In this document: positions 42,156 through 64,000 of the stretch, in pieces
Numbering within the stretch: the stretch's first letter is position 1
Layout: every line of letters starts with the position of its first letter
NCBI RefSeq assembly: GCF_902686445.1
Contig: NC_062222.1
Location: 139,766,596 to 139,830,595, forward strand
DNA: 64,000 nt
DNA from: Sciurus carolinensis
Lineage: Eukaryota > Chordata > Mammalia > Rodentia > Sciuridae
Direction of reading: 5' to 3'
Translations under genes and position numbers: made by a program
The notes under the pieces: model-generated
What the model saw: the letters and a program-made list of their open reading frames with translations, nothing else
Databases searched by the model: none
What the model was told of the DNA's origin: nothing

Positions 42156-44335
42156 CCATGGACTGGTTTGTCCAGGTTGGTGAGCCCGATGCCTAATGGA
42201 GCTTTCCCTAACCTGCCGACCTCAGAGTCCTGAGAGCCAAGACACCCTATACCCAGATTGTTCCTGGCCACGCCTGGGCAGTGTGTGTGTGTGTGTGTGG
42301 GTGCGTGTGTTGTGCCAGCACAGAACCTGGTTTCCTGAGTGGGTGGGGGCTGTCTCAGGGCTAGGATGGGCTGTGCTTGCTGGTGGACAGCAACCCAAGG
42401 AGTAAGCAGCCAGGACAGAGGGCGTCTGCTGCAGCAAAGACAGTGACCCCAAACAAGGTGAGTGCCAGCAGTGAAGTGGCAGGCAGGGTTCTCGGAAGAA
42501 GAAAACTATGTGCCTGTTGGGGTGACACTCCTCACTAAGAGCAGGACATTCACACAGAGCACAGTGGCCTTCCCACCTTCGGGGAAGCTCACTAGTGGAG
42601 AATTCTGATGGTCTGGGAACCTGGGATGCACCCCAGCCCTGGCAGACGGACAGCCACGGAGCTGTCTGCAGTGCTAGGAGCCTCCCTGTCCCAGCACTGG
42701 CCTGACCAGATCAGGCAACTGCGGGACCACCAGCCATGTCCAGAAGGCATAGCCGTCGTCAGCAGAGATCAAGGGACTATTCTAAACTAGAGACCAGCAG
42801 ACCAGCCAGGCAGCAAAGAGGGGTCCCTCACTGGGCAGGGGTGGCCACAGGAAGCTCCCGGTGGGGAAGCTCCACGACTGTCTAGTGCCCTCCCTCTGCA
42901 GCCAGCAGTAGTGTGAGTCACCTGAGCAGGATACTGGCCTGCCCCAACTCTGGACACCCCCCTTTCCCAAGAGTCTAGGGGACTCCACCAGGGAAGGGGC
43001 TGGAAAGGGGCCTCAGGCCAACGTCAGGGTGCAGCTCACACCAGTGCAGCACCAGGGGGCGCTCCAGCCACACCGCCTGCCAGGCAGATGCTAAGCCCAG
43101 CTGTGGGACAGCAGTGCCTCTGGCCCAAGCCCACCTGGCACCCCATCACTGCCCTCCAAGATGGAACTCAGCAGTCCTCCAGTCGACCTGTGCTACCCAG
43201 GCCTTCCCCAGTCCTGGTCAGTCATAAGGTATCCCAGTGGCCAGGCCAGCCTCCTCGTTCCCAGATCACATTGTTTCCCTGAATCAGGCCCAGGAGTCAG
43301 ACCCAAGGCCCTAGCAGCCTCACCTATCCAGAAGAGGGAGCCAGCAGCTTCCTCACCTGGAGCAGCAGAAAGCAGAACCAGAGTGAGAGTTCATTCAGCC
43401 CAGCTCCAGGTGCCTCCATCTGGCCCTCCTAAGATGAGATGGTAGGGCAGGGGACAGCCAGCCCTCTCCTGTCTCCTCCAGGAAGACTTCCCAGCTTACT
43501 CCCCACTTGTGGGCAGCCCTGTGCACCCCAGTTGTCAGAGCCTACAACACAGCAACAAGGAGTCCTGACTTACAAGCGCCTGGGGATTCAGCTGCAACCC
43601 AGATTTTCTGTGGCCAGGGGGCTGCCCAACCAGCTGAGACCAGAACAGCTGCATCAGCCAAAGTAGTCACTCCAGGGTCACAGGGTCATGGTACCAGTGG
43701 AGGGAGTCCCGAGGCCAAGTACCAGGCCTGGGTGGGGATGGAAGGTGGTCAGGAGCAAGGATGTGGCCACTGACGTATACAGTCTGAATTGCAGGGCTTT
43801 TCTGCATCTTTAAGTGGGAACCCATGGAGTGGGATGATGCCGGACAGGCCGTAGAAGCTGCAAGCACCAAGGTGTGACCCCTTGACCCTCAGGGCCCCAT
43901 GAGGTATGGCAGCCAGGGAGCTCCACAGGGCCAAGAGCCTGCCTCCTCACGCCCACCAAGGCCCCTCCTGCAGATTTCGACTTGCCTGAACTCCCTGCCC
44001 GTGGAGTCCCCAGACCTCCCATGGCCTGAGATTCTGCCGGCAGCATCAGGTCGTGTTCACTGGGCATACCACCCTGGCTTCACCCAGGACTCATTTCTCC
44101 AGGTGTGGGAGCCAGAGACCTGGGCTGCACACCCTCAGGAGGCATGGCCTGGCTGGCCAGTCCCCACAGCCTGAGGAGACCAGCACCTCTGTCTGGGGAC
44201 CACCCAGGCTATCATTCCCTTCACGGAGAGTGGACCCTCCCTTGTCTTGGGAATAAAAAACAGAACCTGTCCCTGACCGGAAGTGGGACAGAGCTGCCCA
44301 GTATCCCAACAGAAGGCAAGAGGCGCAGGCAGGGC
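42156..44335. other. Gap between converging LETM1 and FGFR3 3' ends
   Basis: About 2.2 kb of GC-rich unique DNA with a short (GT)n at 42281-42299. No exon, RNA gene or SINE was recognised. Confidence 0.7.
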
Positions 44336-44353
44336 CAGAACCAGGTCTTTCTC

Positions 44354-44359
44354 TTTATT
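44354..44359 (-). terminator. FGFR3: FGFR3 poly(A) signal
   Basis: TTTATT on the + strand is AATAAA on the - strand. It is the only canonical signal on that strand that I found between the stop and the LETM1 end. Confidence 0.8.
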
Positions 44360-44643
44360 GTTTGGAAAGTATGCCTGCTGGTTAACAAAATCACTCCCCA
44401 GTGTGAGCCACACCTCTGGCCACTGCAGCTGGGCCTCGAGAAGTGATGCCCTGAGCCACCAGTGACCAGCAAGAGACAGCCACCCGAGCTTGGGGCCCAT
44501 TAACAGTACAAAAAATAACAAAACTGAATTCACGGCTTTTTCTCCCAAGCTTTGAAAGGTAGCAGTCCAGGCTATAAAAGTCTAGAAGCATTGCGTAAGA
44601 AGTGTTAAGTCTACAGCAAATACATCTTGTAAAAACTCAATAA

Positions 44644-44672
44644 ATTATATATATAGATATATATATATATAA
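44644..44672. repeat. (TA)n tract in FGFR3 3' UTR
   Basis: 'tatatatagatatatatata' in an AT-rich part of the 3' UTR. Confidence 0.9.
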
Positions 44673-45339
44673 ACTTGTAGCATCTAATAACATCTGAACC
44701 TGCAAGCAGGGCCAGCCCCTCCCTGGACGCAGCCCCCACCTGAAACACAGTAATTGGAATCTGTATGAAAATACCAGCTTGCTTTGAAGTACAAAAAATA
44801 AATCTCCTAAAGAAAGCGCCTATGGAAAGCTAGTTCCCCTGCAAAGGAGGCCGGAGGAAACACGAGCTCAGGCAGACCCTCTGGCCGAGTGCCGTCCAGG
44901 CTCTGAGCGCCCATCGGCCTCATGTGCGGCTACACATGCTCCTGGGCGGCCCGGGAACTTGGCGTAAGCCTCGGCTGTTAATAAGTTAAAACTTTAATCT
45001 CTGCCATGCGGCTGGCTAAACACTATGAACATGGGTGGGGGTGCAAGGGTTCTGGGGGTCGATAAATAGCTTTACAAATATACAGGTCCAGGTACAATTT
45101 CTAAAACAAAACTGTGGTGCTAGAAAAGCCTGTTGCTCCCCTGTGGTTCGCACCTGCCTCACGAGCCAGTCCCAAGGGACTGGCCCGTCAGGCACCGCGC
45201 CCTGCGCCCTCTGCCCTCCCACAGACACGCTCACAGGTCTGTCTGCATGCATACCACATGTACAGCACCTATCTGTACAATGTACACTCATTTCAGGAGT
45301 AGAACTCTCGGATAGAAGGCAGAGGCTCCCACCTTCAGG

Positions 45340-45347
45340 TACCCGTA
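45340..45347 (-). promoter_or_regulatory. miR-99/100 8-mer seed match in FGFR3 3' UTR
   Basis: 'tacccgta' on the + strand reads TACGGGTA in the FGFR3 mRNA sense. It pairs with miR-99/100 positions 2-8 and has A opposite position 1. FGFR3 is a reported target of this miRNA family. Confidence 0.7.
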
Positions 45348-45675
45348 ATTTCAGTCTCTGAGGGGCAATGTGGGAAGTGGGGAGGCCTGGAGGTGGGGAA
45401 GCTGCCACCCACTCCAGGCACAAGGTGCCACATGGGACATCCCCACAGCTCAGCTCTGGGCACTAGAGGGCCCGAGGCCCACTGTGGACACTGGGCCCAG
45501 CCTGGTACCTGATGCTTCTTGTGGGGTAGCGGTAAAGAACCAGGCACTCTTACATTCTGCATTTGGTCCCCCCAGAACAAGGGTCCCTTGGTGCTCCTGG
45601 CACTGGTCAGTCAGGAGATCACTGTATAGCAGCGCAGGCCCCAGGGGACCTCTGTACCCAGGAGCCACCGGACAC

Positions 45676-45694
45676 TTTCTCTCTCTCTCTCTTT

Positions 45695-45735
<41 letters not shown>
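45676..45735. repeat. (TC)n(CA)n compound microsatellite in FGFR3 3' UTR
   Basis: A TC run at about 45676-45696, then CA dinucleotides at 45697-45735. In the transcript this reads (GU)n followed by (GA)n. Confidence 0.95.
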
Positions 45736-45737
<2 letters not shown>

Positions 45738-45861
45738 AGATCTGTGTCCATTGGCCCATCCATCCTGGGTTTGGGTCTGGGTCCACTGCACACTAGCAGC
45801 AGCAGGGTAGGCTGGGGTCCACTCTCACATTGGTGGGGCTCAGCCTAAAGGCCCAGGCCCT

Positions 45862-58323
<12,462 letters not shown>

Positions 58324-58348
58324 GGCGGGGGCGGAGGCCGTGGCGTCC

Positions 58349-58369
58349 TCAAGAGGCGCGCGCGGACAT
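58349..58369 (-). CDS. uORF in FGFR3 5' UTR (MSARAS)
   Basis: ATG at 58369-58367 with A at -3 reads six codons to TGA at 58351-58349, 25 nt before the FGFR3 start. As I recall, the human 5' UTR has an equivalent ATG...GCGCGC...TGA uORF at the same place. Confidence 0.6.
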   Translation of the reverse strand: MSARAS

Positions 58370-58795
58370 GCTGTCCCCCACGGCCCGGCTCGGGCCCCGG
58401 CAGGAGGTGGGCGCCGCTCCGGCGTCTGCAGGAGGAGGAAAACACTCGCTACCGGGGACGCGTCCAGCGCCCCGACCCCTCCGACCCTCGACCGCCCCTC
58501 CCGCCGCCGCCGCCGCCCAGGGCTCGCGGGCCGCCTGGCGCCGGCCGCCTCCTCCCCGCCGCGGTTCCTCCCTCCTCCTCCTCCTCTCCCTGGCTGCCGC
58601 AGAGCCCTCCCAGGGCGGCGGCGGCGGCAAACTTTCCAGAGCGGGAAGCCCGCGCGCCTGGCCCGGCCCCGTCGTAGGGACCGCTCCGGATCCGAGCCCG
58701 CCGCTCGCCCGGGCCCCTCCAAGCGCCCGCCCGGCCCCTCCGAGAGCGTGCCTGGTCCCTCGCTCCGACCTGGCGGCCACAGGAGCCCAACTCAC

Positions 58796-58917
58796 TGCCC
58801 GAGGCTTCCGCTTCGGACTGCAGCCTGCGGGACGGCGCTCGTCGGGTCCCTCGGGCTGTCCGCCCGTCCGTGCGTCCGTGCGCCGGAGCCGGACCGAACG
58901 GCGCCAGCTGCCCGCGC
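58796..58917 (-). other. FGFR3: FGFR3 non-coding exon 1 (putative)
   Basis: 'cgggcagctggcgcc' (transcript sense, from about 58917) and 'gcacggacgcac' resemble the human first exon. A perfect donor gca|gtgagtt lies at 58796/58795. The exact start is inferred. Confidence 0.55.
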
Positions 58918-61045
58918 CGCCGCCGCCGCCACCGTGCACTGAGCTGGGGCTGCCCGGCGCGCGGCAGCCAGTGGGGGACGGCCCGCGCCCGTCACGCCCC
59001 TGGACACGCCCCCAGACACGCCCGCGCCGGCTCGCTGGGGCGCAGAGACACGCCCCTCCTCGGGGGCGGCCCGGGGGCGGGTCCGGGCGGGGGCGCCGGG
59101 CGGTCCTGGAGGGCGTGGGAGCCGGGGCGGGGCCCAGAGGGCTTCCAGTCGCGGGGGCGCGCGAGGCCCAGCACAGGCCTCTCTTAGCGCAGCGCAGTCA
59201 GGGCGCGCTGGAACTGTGCTCATCCACTCAGAGAGGAGGCCTCGGTGGGGAACGGGATGTCTGGGCGGCCTCATTGAGAAGCGGCCGCTGAGCCGAACCC
59301 TGCGGTGTGAGCAGGAATTCCTCAGGTGGAGGAAGCAGGACCGCATTCCAGGCAGAGACAGATGTGTGTGCAGAGGCCTAGCAGTGAGGACTGGCGAGAT
59401 GCAGGGGACACGCCTCTGCATTTAGGAAGCAAGCCCCCACAGCACAAGTGTAGCCCAGTCCGAGCCTTACTACAGGACCTCCCTTCCAGGGAGGAGGCAG
59501 TTTTGGAGGCTGTGTACCCGCCAGGCCTCAAAGTGGAAAGCTGAGGCTGGGACCCCCAGGTGTGGTGAGCGTCCCCCCCCCTCCCAGGGCTCTGAAAAAG
59601 GACGATGTGGGGAGTTGAGGCCAGAGTCCTAACTGGCCCGAAGTCTGGGACACCTCAGGGTGGGACACACTCCAGCTGGTAAAGGTCCAGGCTGCTGATA
59701 TCAGAGCCTAGGAGGACCCAGCCTGGCCTCCCCATCAGACCAGCAAGCAGACGGTACTGCCCTGCAGATGCTCTGGGTCCTCTCACGCCACGTACCTGAC
59801 TGCTGTGTCCACTCACAAGCATCTTCTCCCACTTTCAGGCTGGGCCTCAGAGGATGGAGCTAATGGGAGCCAGTAAGGGACAAGGCGAGCCCTGGACCAG
59901 GGCATGGCAGCCCCTCATCCACTGATTACTCACCCCGGACCCAGCACAGTGCCCACCCTGAGCTCCAGGCACAGCCTGTGCTTCCAGAGGCTGCAGTGTC
60001 TCTGGGCTGACCTCAGGGAGTCCTCGTGCCCTGTGCCCACCTGACAGTTCAGCACCTCTGCCTATGCCCACCACGTCACCTGCTGTGGCCAAGCATATGT
60101 CCCTCCAGACTGGCTGGGGGCCCAAGCCCACTGAGTCCCCAGAGAACCGTCCAGCCTTCCTCCAGTGAGCTGCCACCCAGGTCCCCTCGCAGGGTGCCAT
60201 CCCAGGGGCAGATGTCCTGCACCAGTCCTAATGGAGTCCGTTACTGTGCCAAGATGGGTGTGGGCCCTGTGTCCTTGACCCTCTTCATCTGGTGACTGGC
60301 ATTGTGTTTACCCTCCTGGTTCCTTTGTGGGAAGAAGATGGCAGGTGAGGTGGGGAGGTGCTGGAGGGCCCTGGCTCTCCTGTGAGACCCTCCAGAGGCT
60401 CCTGCAGGTGGAGGGCTCAGTGGAGCTGCAGGCCTGCCTCCCAGGGTAGTGCCAGCAGCCTGCTCCACCCTGCATCTGCCTTCCCACCCTGGGCACGGTC
60501 TCACCTTGTTTCTAGGATTGTCTCCGTAGCATAATGCTCCCATGCCCCTGACCTGCTCCTCCCAGGTGTGCATCAACCTGGCCCCACCGGCCCCTCTTCC
60601 AGCTCCCCTGCCTCTTTCTAGGGCCTTCTCTGCATCTCTGTGTCCTCCTCCGTCTTCTGTAAGGATGCCTGCTGGAGGTAGGGCCCCTCAGGCGATCCAG
60701 TGATTTCATCTCAAGCTCCAAACCTGACGACCCTATAAAGACCCTTCTCCACAGTGAGTCCATTTGCAGCCCCAGGGCCAGGACACCATTCTGCCCACTG
60801 CACACACCCAAGGATGCCTGGTTCCTGTGGCATCGCCCCTTCAGTGAGGACTCTGCAGGCACTGTGGCCATTGTCTGATGGCCATCGGGGCAACATTGCC
60901 TCCAGGGTGCCCTGGTGCCTCCAGAAGCAATGCAGCCCCACCGGCTCCACGGCGGCTCCCAGAAGGCAGGCTGGTACTGTCAGCATGACTTTGTTGTTCA
61001 ACTTGATCGCTTCAAGTCAGCAGCTTCCACCGAAGAGCACAGCGT

Positions 61046-61116
61046 GGGCTTCTCCTGGACATTGGGATGAGGCGGGTGCTCCTGGGAGGCGGGGCTTCTC
61101 CTGGACATTGGGATGA
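61046..61116. repeat. Short direct duplication
   Basis: 'gggcttctcctggacattgg' plus 'gatga' occurs at 61046-61070 and 61092-61116, a 46-bp unit. Confidence 0.92.
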
Positions 61117-62129
61117 TCCTGGCGCCTCACTGCCTGGATTTCGGGTCCCTAAACCAGCCTTTCTCGAAGCTCCCGACTGCCTTTCTTGGCCCTGTCAGCA
61201 CTACCCGACCGTCTTGCTGGATCCCTCCTTGGAGAGCCTCCTGTGGGCCCATCAGTGATGCAAGAGTCCAGGATGGCTGGCCTTGATGGCAGCGATCCTC
61301 CAGACTGCCAGTGTCCCCTCTAGTGCTTACACCTCGCTGCCCAGGTCCTCCCACCCCAAGGCCCACACCCTCAGGATCCAGGGTGAAGAGCAGTGTGGGA
61401 GTGGAGGCCAGGGGACACAAGGTTGATGGGCCCAGCCTGGCCTCACCTGGCCCAGCCCTGGTGGTGACTCAGAACCGGGTGGCCCTGGCTTGCCGGGGCC
61501 TGTGTCAGTGAGCAGCAAAGAGGGGTGCCACAGAGGAACGTCAGAGCACGTGCCCCGGCTGCAGGACCCCAGCAGGCCGGCAGGGTCTGCCTTTGCATCT
61601 GCCCTCCTGGGCTGCCCCTGCTGGACCTGGGCTAATGGGGTGTCACCAGGTGCCACTGGCAGAGGGGGATGCTCTGGCGAGGACCTGGACCCACAGCCCT
61701 ACTGTCTCCAGGGCTCTTGGCAGGTGGGGATGCTGCAGGCCAGAGTCAGCCTGGACCCAGGGCAGAGGACTCCCAGGGAGCACCCTGCCAGCCAGCCCTC
61801 TGTGGATGCCTGGCCCAGGACAGACCTGCCATGAGACTCAGTGAACCCGAGGCCTCAAATGGCTCCACATCCCTTCGACCCAGTCTTCCTCCTCTGGGAG
61901 GCTTTTGAACCCCAGGGGGTCTGCTTGACCCCCTGCCCAGGAGCTCCTCACCTCCACCTTTTCTAGAAACTGCTACTACCTTTGCATGCTGACAGGAGCC
62001 CAAGTACCAGGGTGGGCACCATGGGGGGAGGAATAGGGCACCTCAGTAGACCCCTAAGCTGGGCACGGCTGATCCCCTTCCCCCAGAGAGGAGAGAGCAG
62101 GCTTGAGTGGGACTGTGGCTGCAGGAGTT

Positions 62130-62430
62130 TATGGGCAATTTCTGCCTTTTTAATTCATTCTGAGAGAATGAGGAAGATAAAGATTGAAAAAGCACATTTG
62201 ATTTGCTTGTTATAACAGAAATGTAATTTTAAAGAACACGGATAAGAAGAGAAAATACTCCAAAATCCCTCAAAGAACACTAGCTACTATATGAGATCTT
62301 TAATTTTAGCTCTGAGCTTCCTGGCAGGCTGAGCAAAAAGGGCAACACCATGACTCATGTACTATTGGGAGCCTGGATGGGCCACAATGGTCCGGTTCAA
62401 ACTTTCTGGTCTTTTCGCCCCTTCATTCAC
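62130..62430. promoter_or_regulatory. AT-rich island, putative distal regulatory element
   Basis: AT-rich unique block in GC-rich flanks, without recognised repeat wording. Contains 'tttttaattcattc', TGACTCA (AP-1), ACAATGG (SOX) and 'agattgaaaaagcacatttg'. Function inferred. Confidence 0.35.
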
Positions 62431-62744
62431 TTATACTACTAGACCTCAAGTCTTGACTTTTGGTTTGGAAAATGTGGTTGCTCCCAGATGAGCAAAGAAG
62501 GGAGACCAGGGCTGTCTGCAGGCAGAGGAGAGAGATGCAGTAAGGGGTGAAAGCTTAGACTTCCCCTGGGTTCCAGTCATCTGAAGCTGGGGGCTCCCCA
62601 CTCCCCTCTCAAAGCCTGGCACAGATGAGCTGCTTAGCCAAGGTAGGACAGGAGGCAACTGCAGGGGAGGGCAGCGGAGTCCAGCAGGGAGGGGCTAAGG
62701 CCTCGACAGACAGCTTCAGGGCCAGGCCAGTAGCCGCTGAGCAG

Positions 62745-62980
62745 CTCAGAATCTATTTTCCTAAGCACTTGGCATTTGCCTGAAACCTCAAGTGTATTTT
62801 CCCTAAGTTTTATTTTTTCTTTGACCCCAAACTCTGGTAAATTTAAGGGAAATTTAATTATGGTGTTTTGGGTCCATTTACACTTAAACCCGCTCAGCAC
62901 TTTTTCCAGGACCCTTTTGGAGTTTAGCACGCCTTGGGAGCCTTCTAAATGAACGTTTTTATTATTATTATTTTTTGAAA
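62745..62980. promoter_or_regulatory. Second AT-rich island, putative distal regulatory element
   Basis: Contains 'gcacttggca', 'ctcaagtg' (NKX2-type words) and 'atttaattatgg' (homeodomain-type), then an ATT repeat at about 62958-62975. No repeat family recognised. Confidence 0.35.
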
Positions 62981-63474
62981 AGGCCTCACTCCCCTCCCCA
63001 CCCCCACCCCCAGCACCAGCCTTCCTGCCAAAAATAAACAAGCCCAACTTGCAGGCTCCAAGGGAGTTGGGCCTCCAAGCCTCAGGCCACCCGACCAACC
63101 CTGGCTCCCAGCCTCCCTCCAGCCCAGCCAGCCTCCACCCTCAGAATGCCCCTTCCTCTTGGCCCTGCTGGCCCTCCTGGGCATCCCTTGTGCCAGCGTA
63201 GCCAGCGCCCTTGTTCAGAGCCACCCTTGGCCCTGCTGTCCCTGCGCCCGGCCACCACATACAAGTCTCAGCACAGTGTCCAGCCAGAACCCGAGAGTTG
63301 TTTGGCCAGCTGACTCTGTGGGCAGTGGAGGGCTCAGTCTAGGCCACTGAGGCTGCAGACGGCTCTCCGGGTCAGCCAGAGGGACCCCAGCCGTCCCCAG
63401 GATGATGTGGGTTGGGCAACCTGTGTCCTGCCTGCTAAGGAGGAGGGTGAAGTCAGCACCACTGCTGGTTCCTG

Positions 63475-63540
63475 ATGGAGGCCCTTATGTCAGCCCATTT
63501 GGCAAATGGGGAAACTGAGGCATGGCGTGTCCTGTGGCAT
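63475..63540 (+). repeat. MIR-like fragment
   Basis: 'gcaaatggggaaactgaggc' is the familiar MIR 3'-side wording. Confidence 0.5.
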
Positions 63541-64000
63541 GGCCTGCAGAGGAGCCCAGTGACCACATGACTGCCTTGCTGCTGGGAGGTTTCGGCTGAG
63601 CTTGGAAAGGGCAGGGTGTTCTCTGCAGCATTCAGAGAGCCCTGGGACAGGTGAGGTCCTAGCCCTGGGCCCCAGGCCGGGCAGCACAAGGAGTCCTCCC
63701 ACCTGGACGCAGCCTCTGCAAGCTGGCACGCAGGGCCACCTGGAGCTGATGGGAGAAGGCAACCATTTGCAGAGAACTCTCTGAGACGGGGCAGTGACCC
63801 CTCCAGGAGCTGGTTCTGCAGAGGCCCCCCAACTCCATGGCCGCAGCCAGCCAAGCTCAGCGAGGGCGCAGCCTGCCCATCAGTCAGCCCGGGGCGCGGG
63901 GACTTGGCCCACGCCCTTGCTGACACCGCATCTCAGGGTGGCAGCCAGCAGCACTGGGCCTGGACTGGGGTGCAGGGAGGTGTGGTGGTCAGAGGGCAGG

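Larger units (their letters stand above)
44335..45861 (-). other. FGFR3: FGFR3 3' UTR
   Basis: About 1.5 kb from the stop to the reverse AATAAA at 44354-44359, a length like the human 3' UTR. Contains a (TA)n tract (44644-44672), a (CA)n/(TC)n tract (45676-45735) and a miR-99/100 seed match (45340-45347). Confidence 0.8.
59200..64000. other. Intergenic DNA upstream of FGFR3, no gene recognised
   Basis: GC-rich, mostly unique DNA. No SINE of the ID or B1-dID type was seen. By synteny TACC3 would be the next gene beyond the window. Two AT-rich islands (62130-62430, 62745-62980) and a MIR-like piece (63475-63540) stand out. Confidence 0.65.

Noticed and set aside
42156..44335. Several 60-110 codon ORFs in the convergent gap
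   Set aside because: Short, overlapping on both strands, with no start context, splice signals or recognisable peptide.
60711..61116. Hypothetical gene upstream of FGFR3
   Set aside because: ORFs of about 100-120 codons overlap on both strands and span a local duplication; no conserved motif seen.

Overview
This is mammalian nuclear DNA, most likely from a squirrel-family rodent (Sciuridae). Two things point there. First, the non-coding DNA is packed with two SINE families: tRNA-derived ID elements (core 'gctcagtggtagagc...', often with a long A/T-rich 3' tail) and dimeric B1-dID elements (a 7SL-derived B1 monomer followed by a deleted ID half). Second, the genes are intron-rich with GT-AG junctions. 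The species is not determined. The gene order, two genes with converging 3' ends, matches human 4p16.3 (FGFR3-LETM1) in inverted orientation.

Layout: 1-5100 is intergenic, repeat-rich DNA (L1 3'-end pieces, nested SINEs). 5150-6700 is the LETM1 CpG island and promoter, with a 48-bp minisatellite, CCAAT/GC boxes and an NRF1-like site. LETM1 runs on the + strand from about 6.2 to 42.15 kb. Its 14 coding exons (6388-39622) splice to a 740-residue frame, close to the usual 739. The introns carry most of the SINEs, several L1 blocks and two LTR-like pieces. 42.16-44.33 kb is a short gap between converging 3' ends. FGFR3 runs on the - strand from about 58.9 down to 44.35 kb. Seventeen coding exons (58323 down to 45862) give an 802-residue IIIc isoform; the alternative IIIb exon (151 nt) is also intact and would give 804 residues. 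FGFR3 has a CpG-island promoter, a 5.3-kb intron 2 holding a second CpG island with AT-rich motif blocks, and a 3' UTR with a miR-99/100 seed match. 59.2-64 kb is upstream intergenic DNA with no gene recognised but two AT-rich islands that could be regulatory.

The products are unrelated in function: LETM1 is an inner-mitochondrial-membrane cation/proton exchange protein and FGFR3 is an FGF receptor tyrosine kinase. They share a locus but no pathway visible here. Both reading frames are intact, with every splice site canonical. No previously unknown gene system was found. The most interesting signals are regulatory: the promoter minisatellite, two short uORFs, UGG-rich/UGCAUG motifs between the mutually exclusive FGFR3 exons, and the intron 2 element. 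Exons were assigned by reading frame, splice sites and remembered similarity to the human proteins; no alignment was run.
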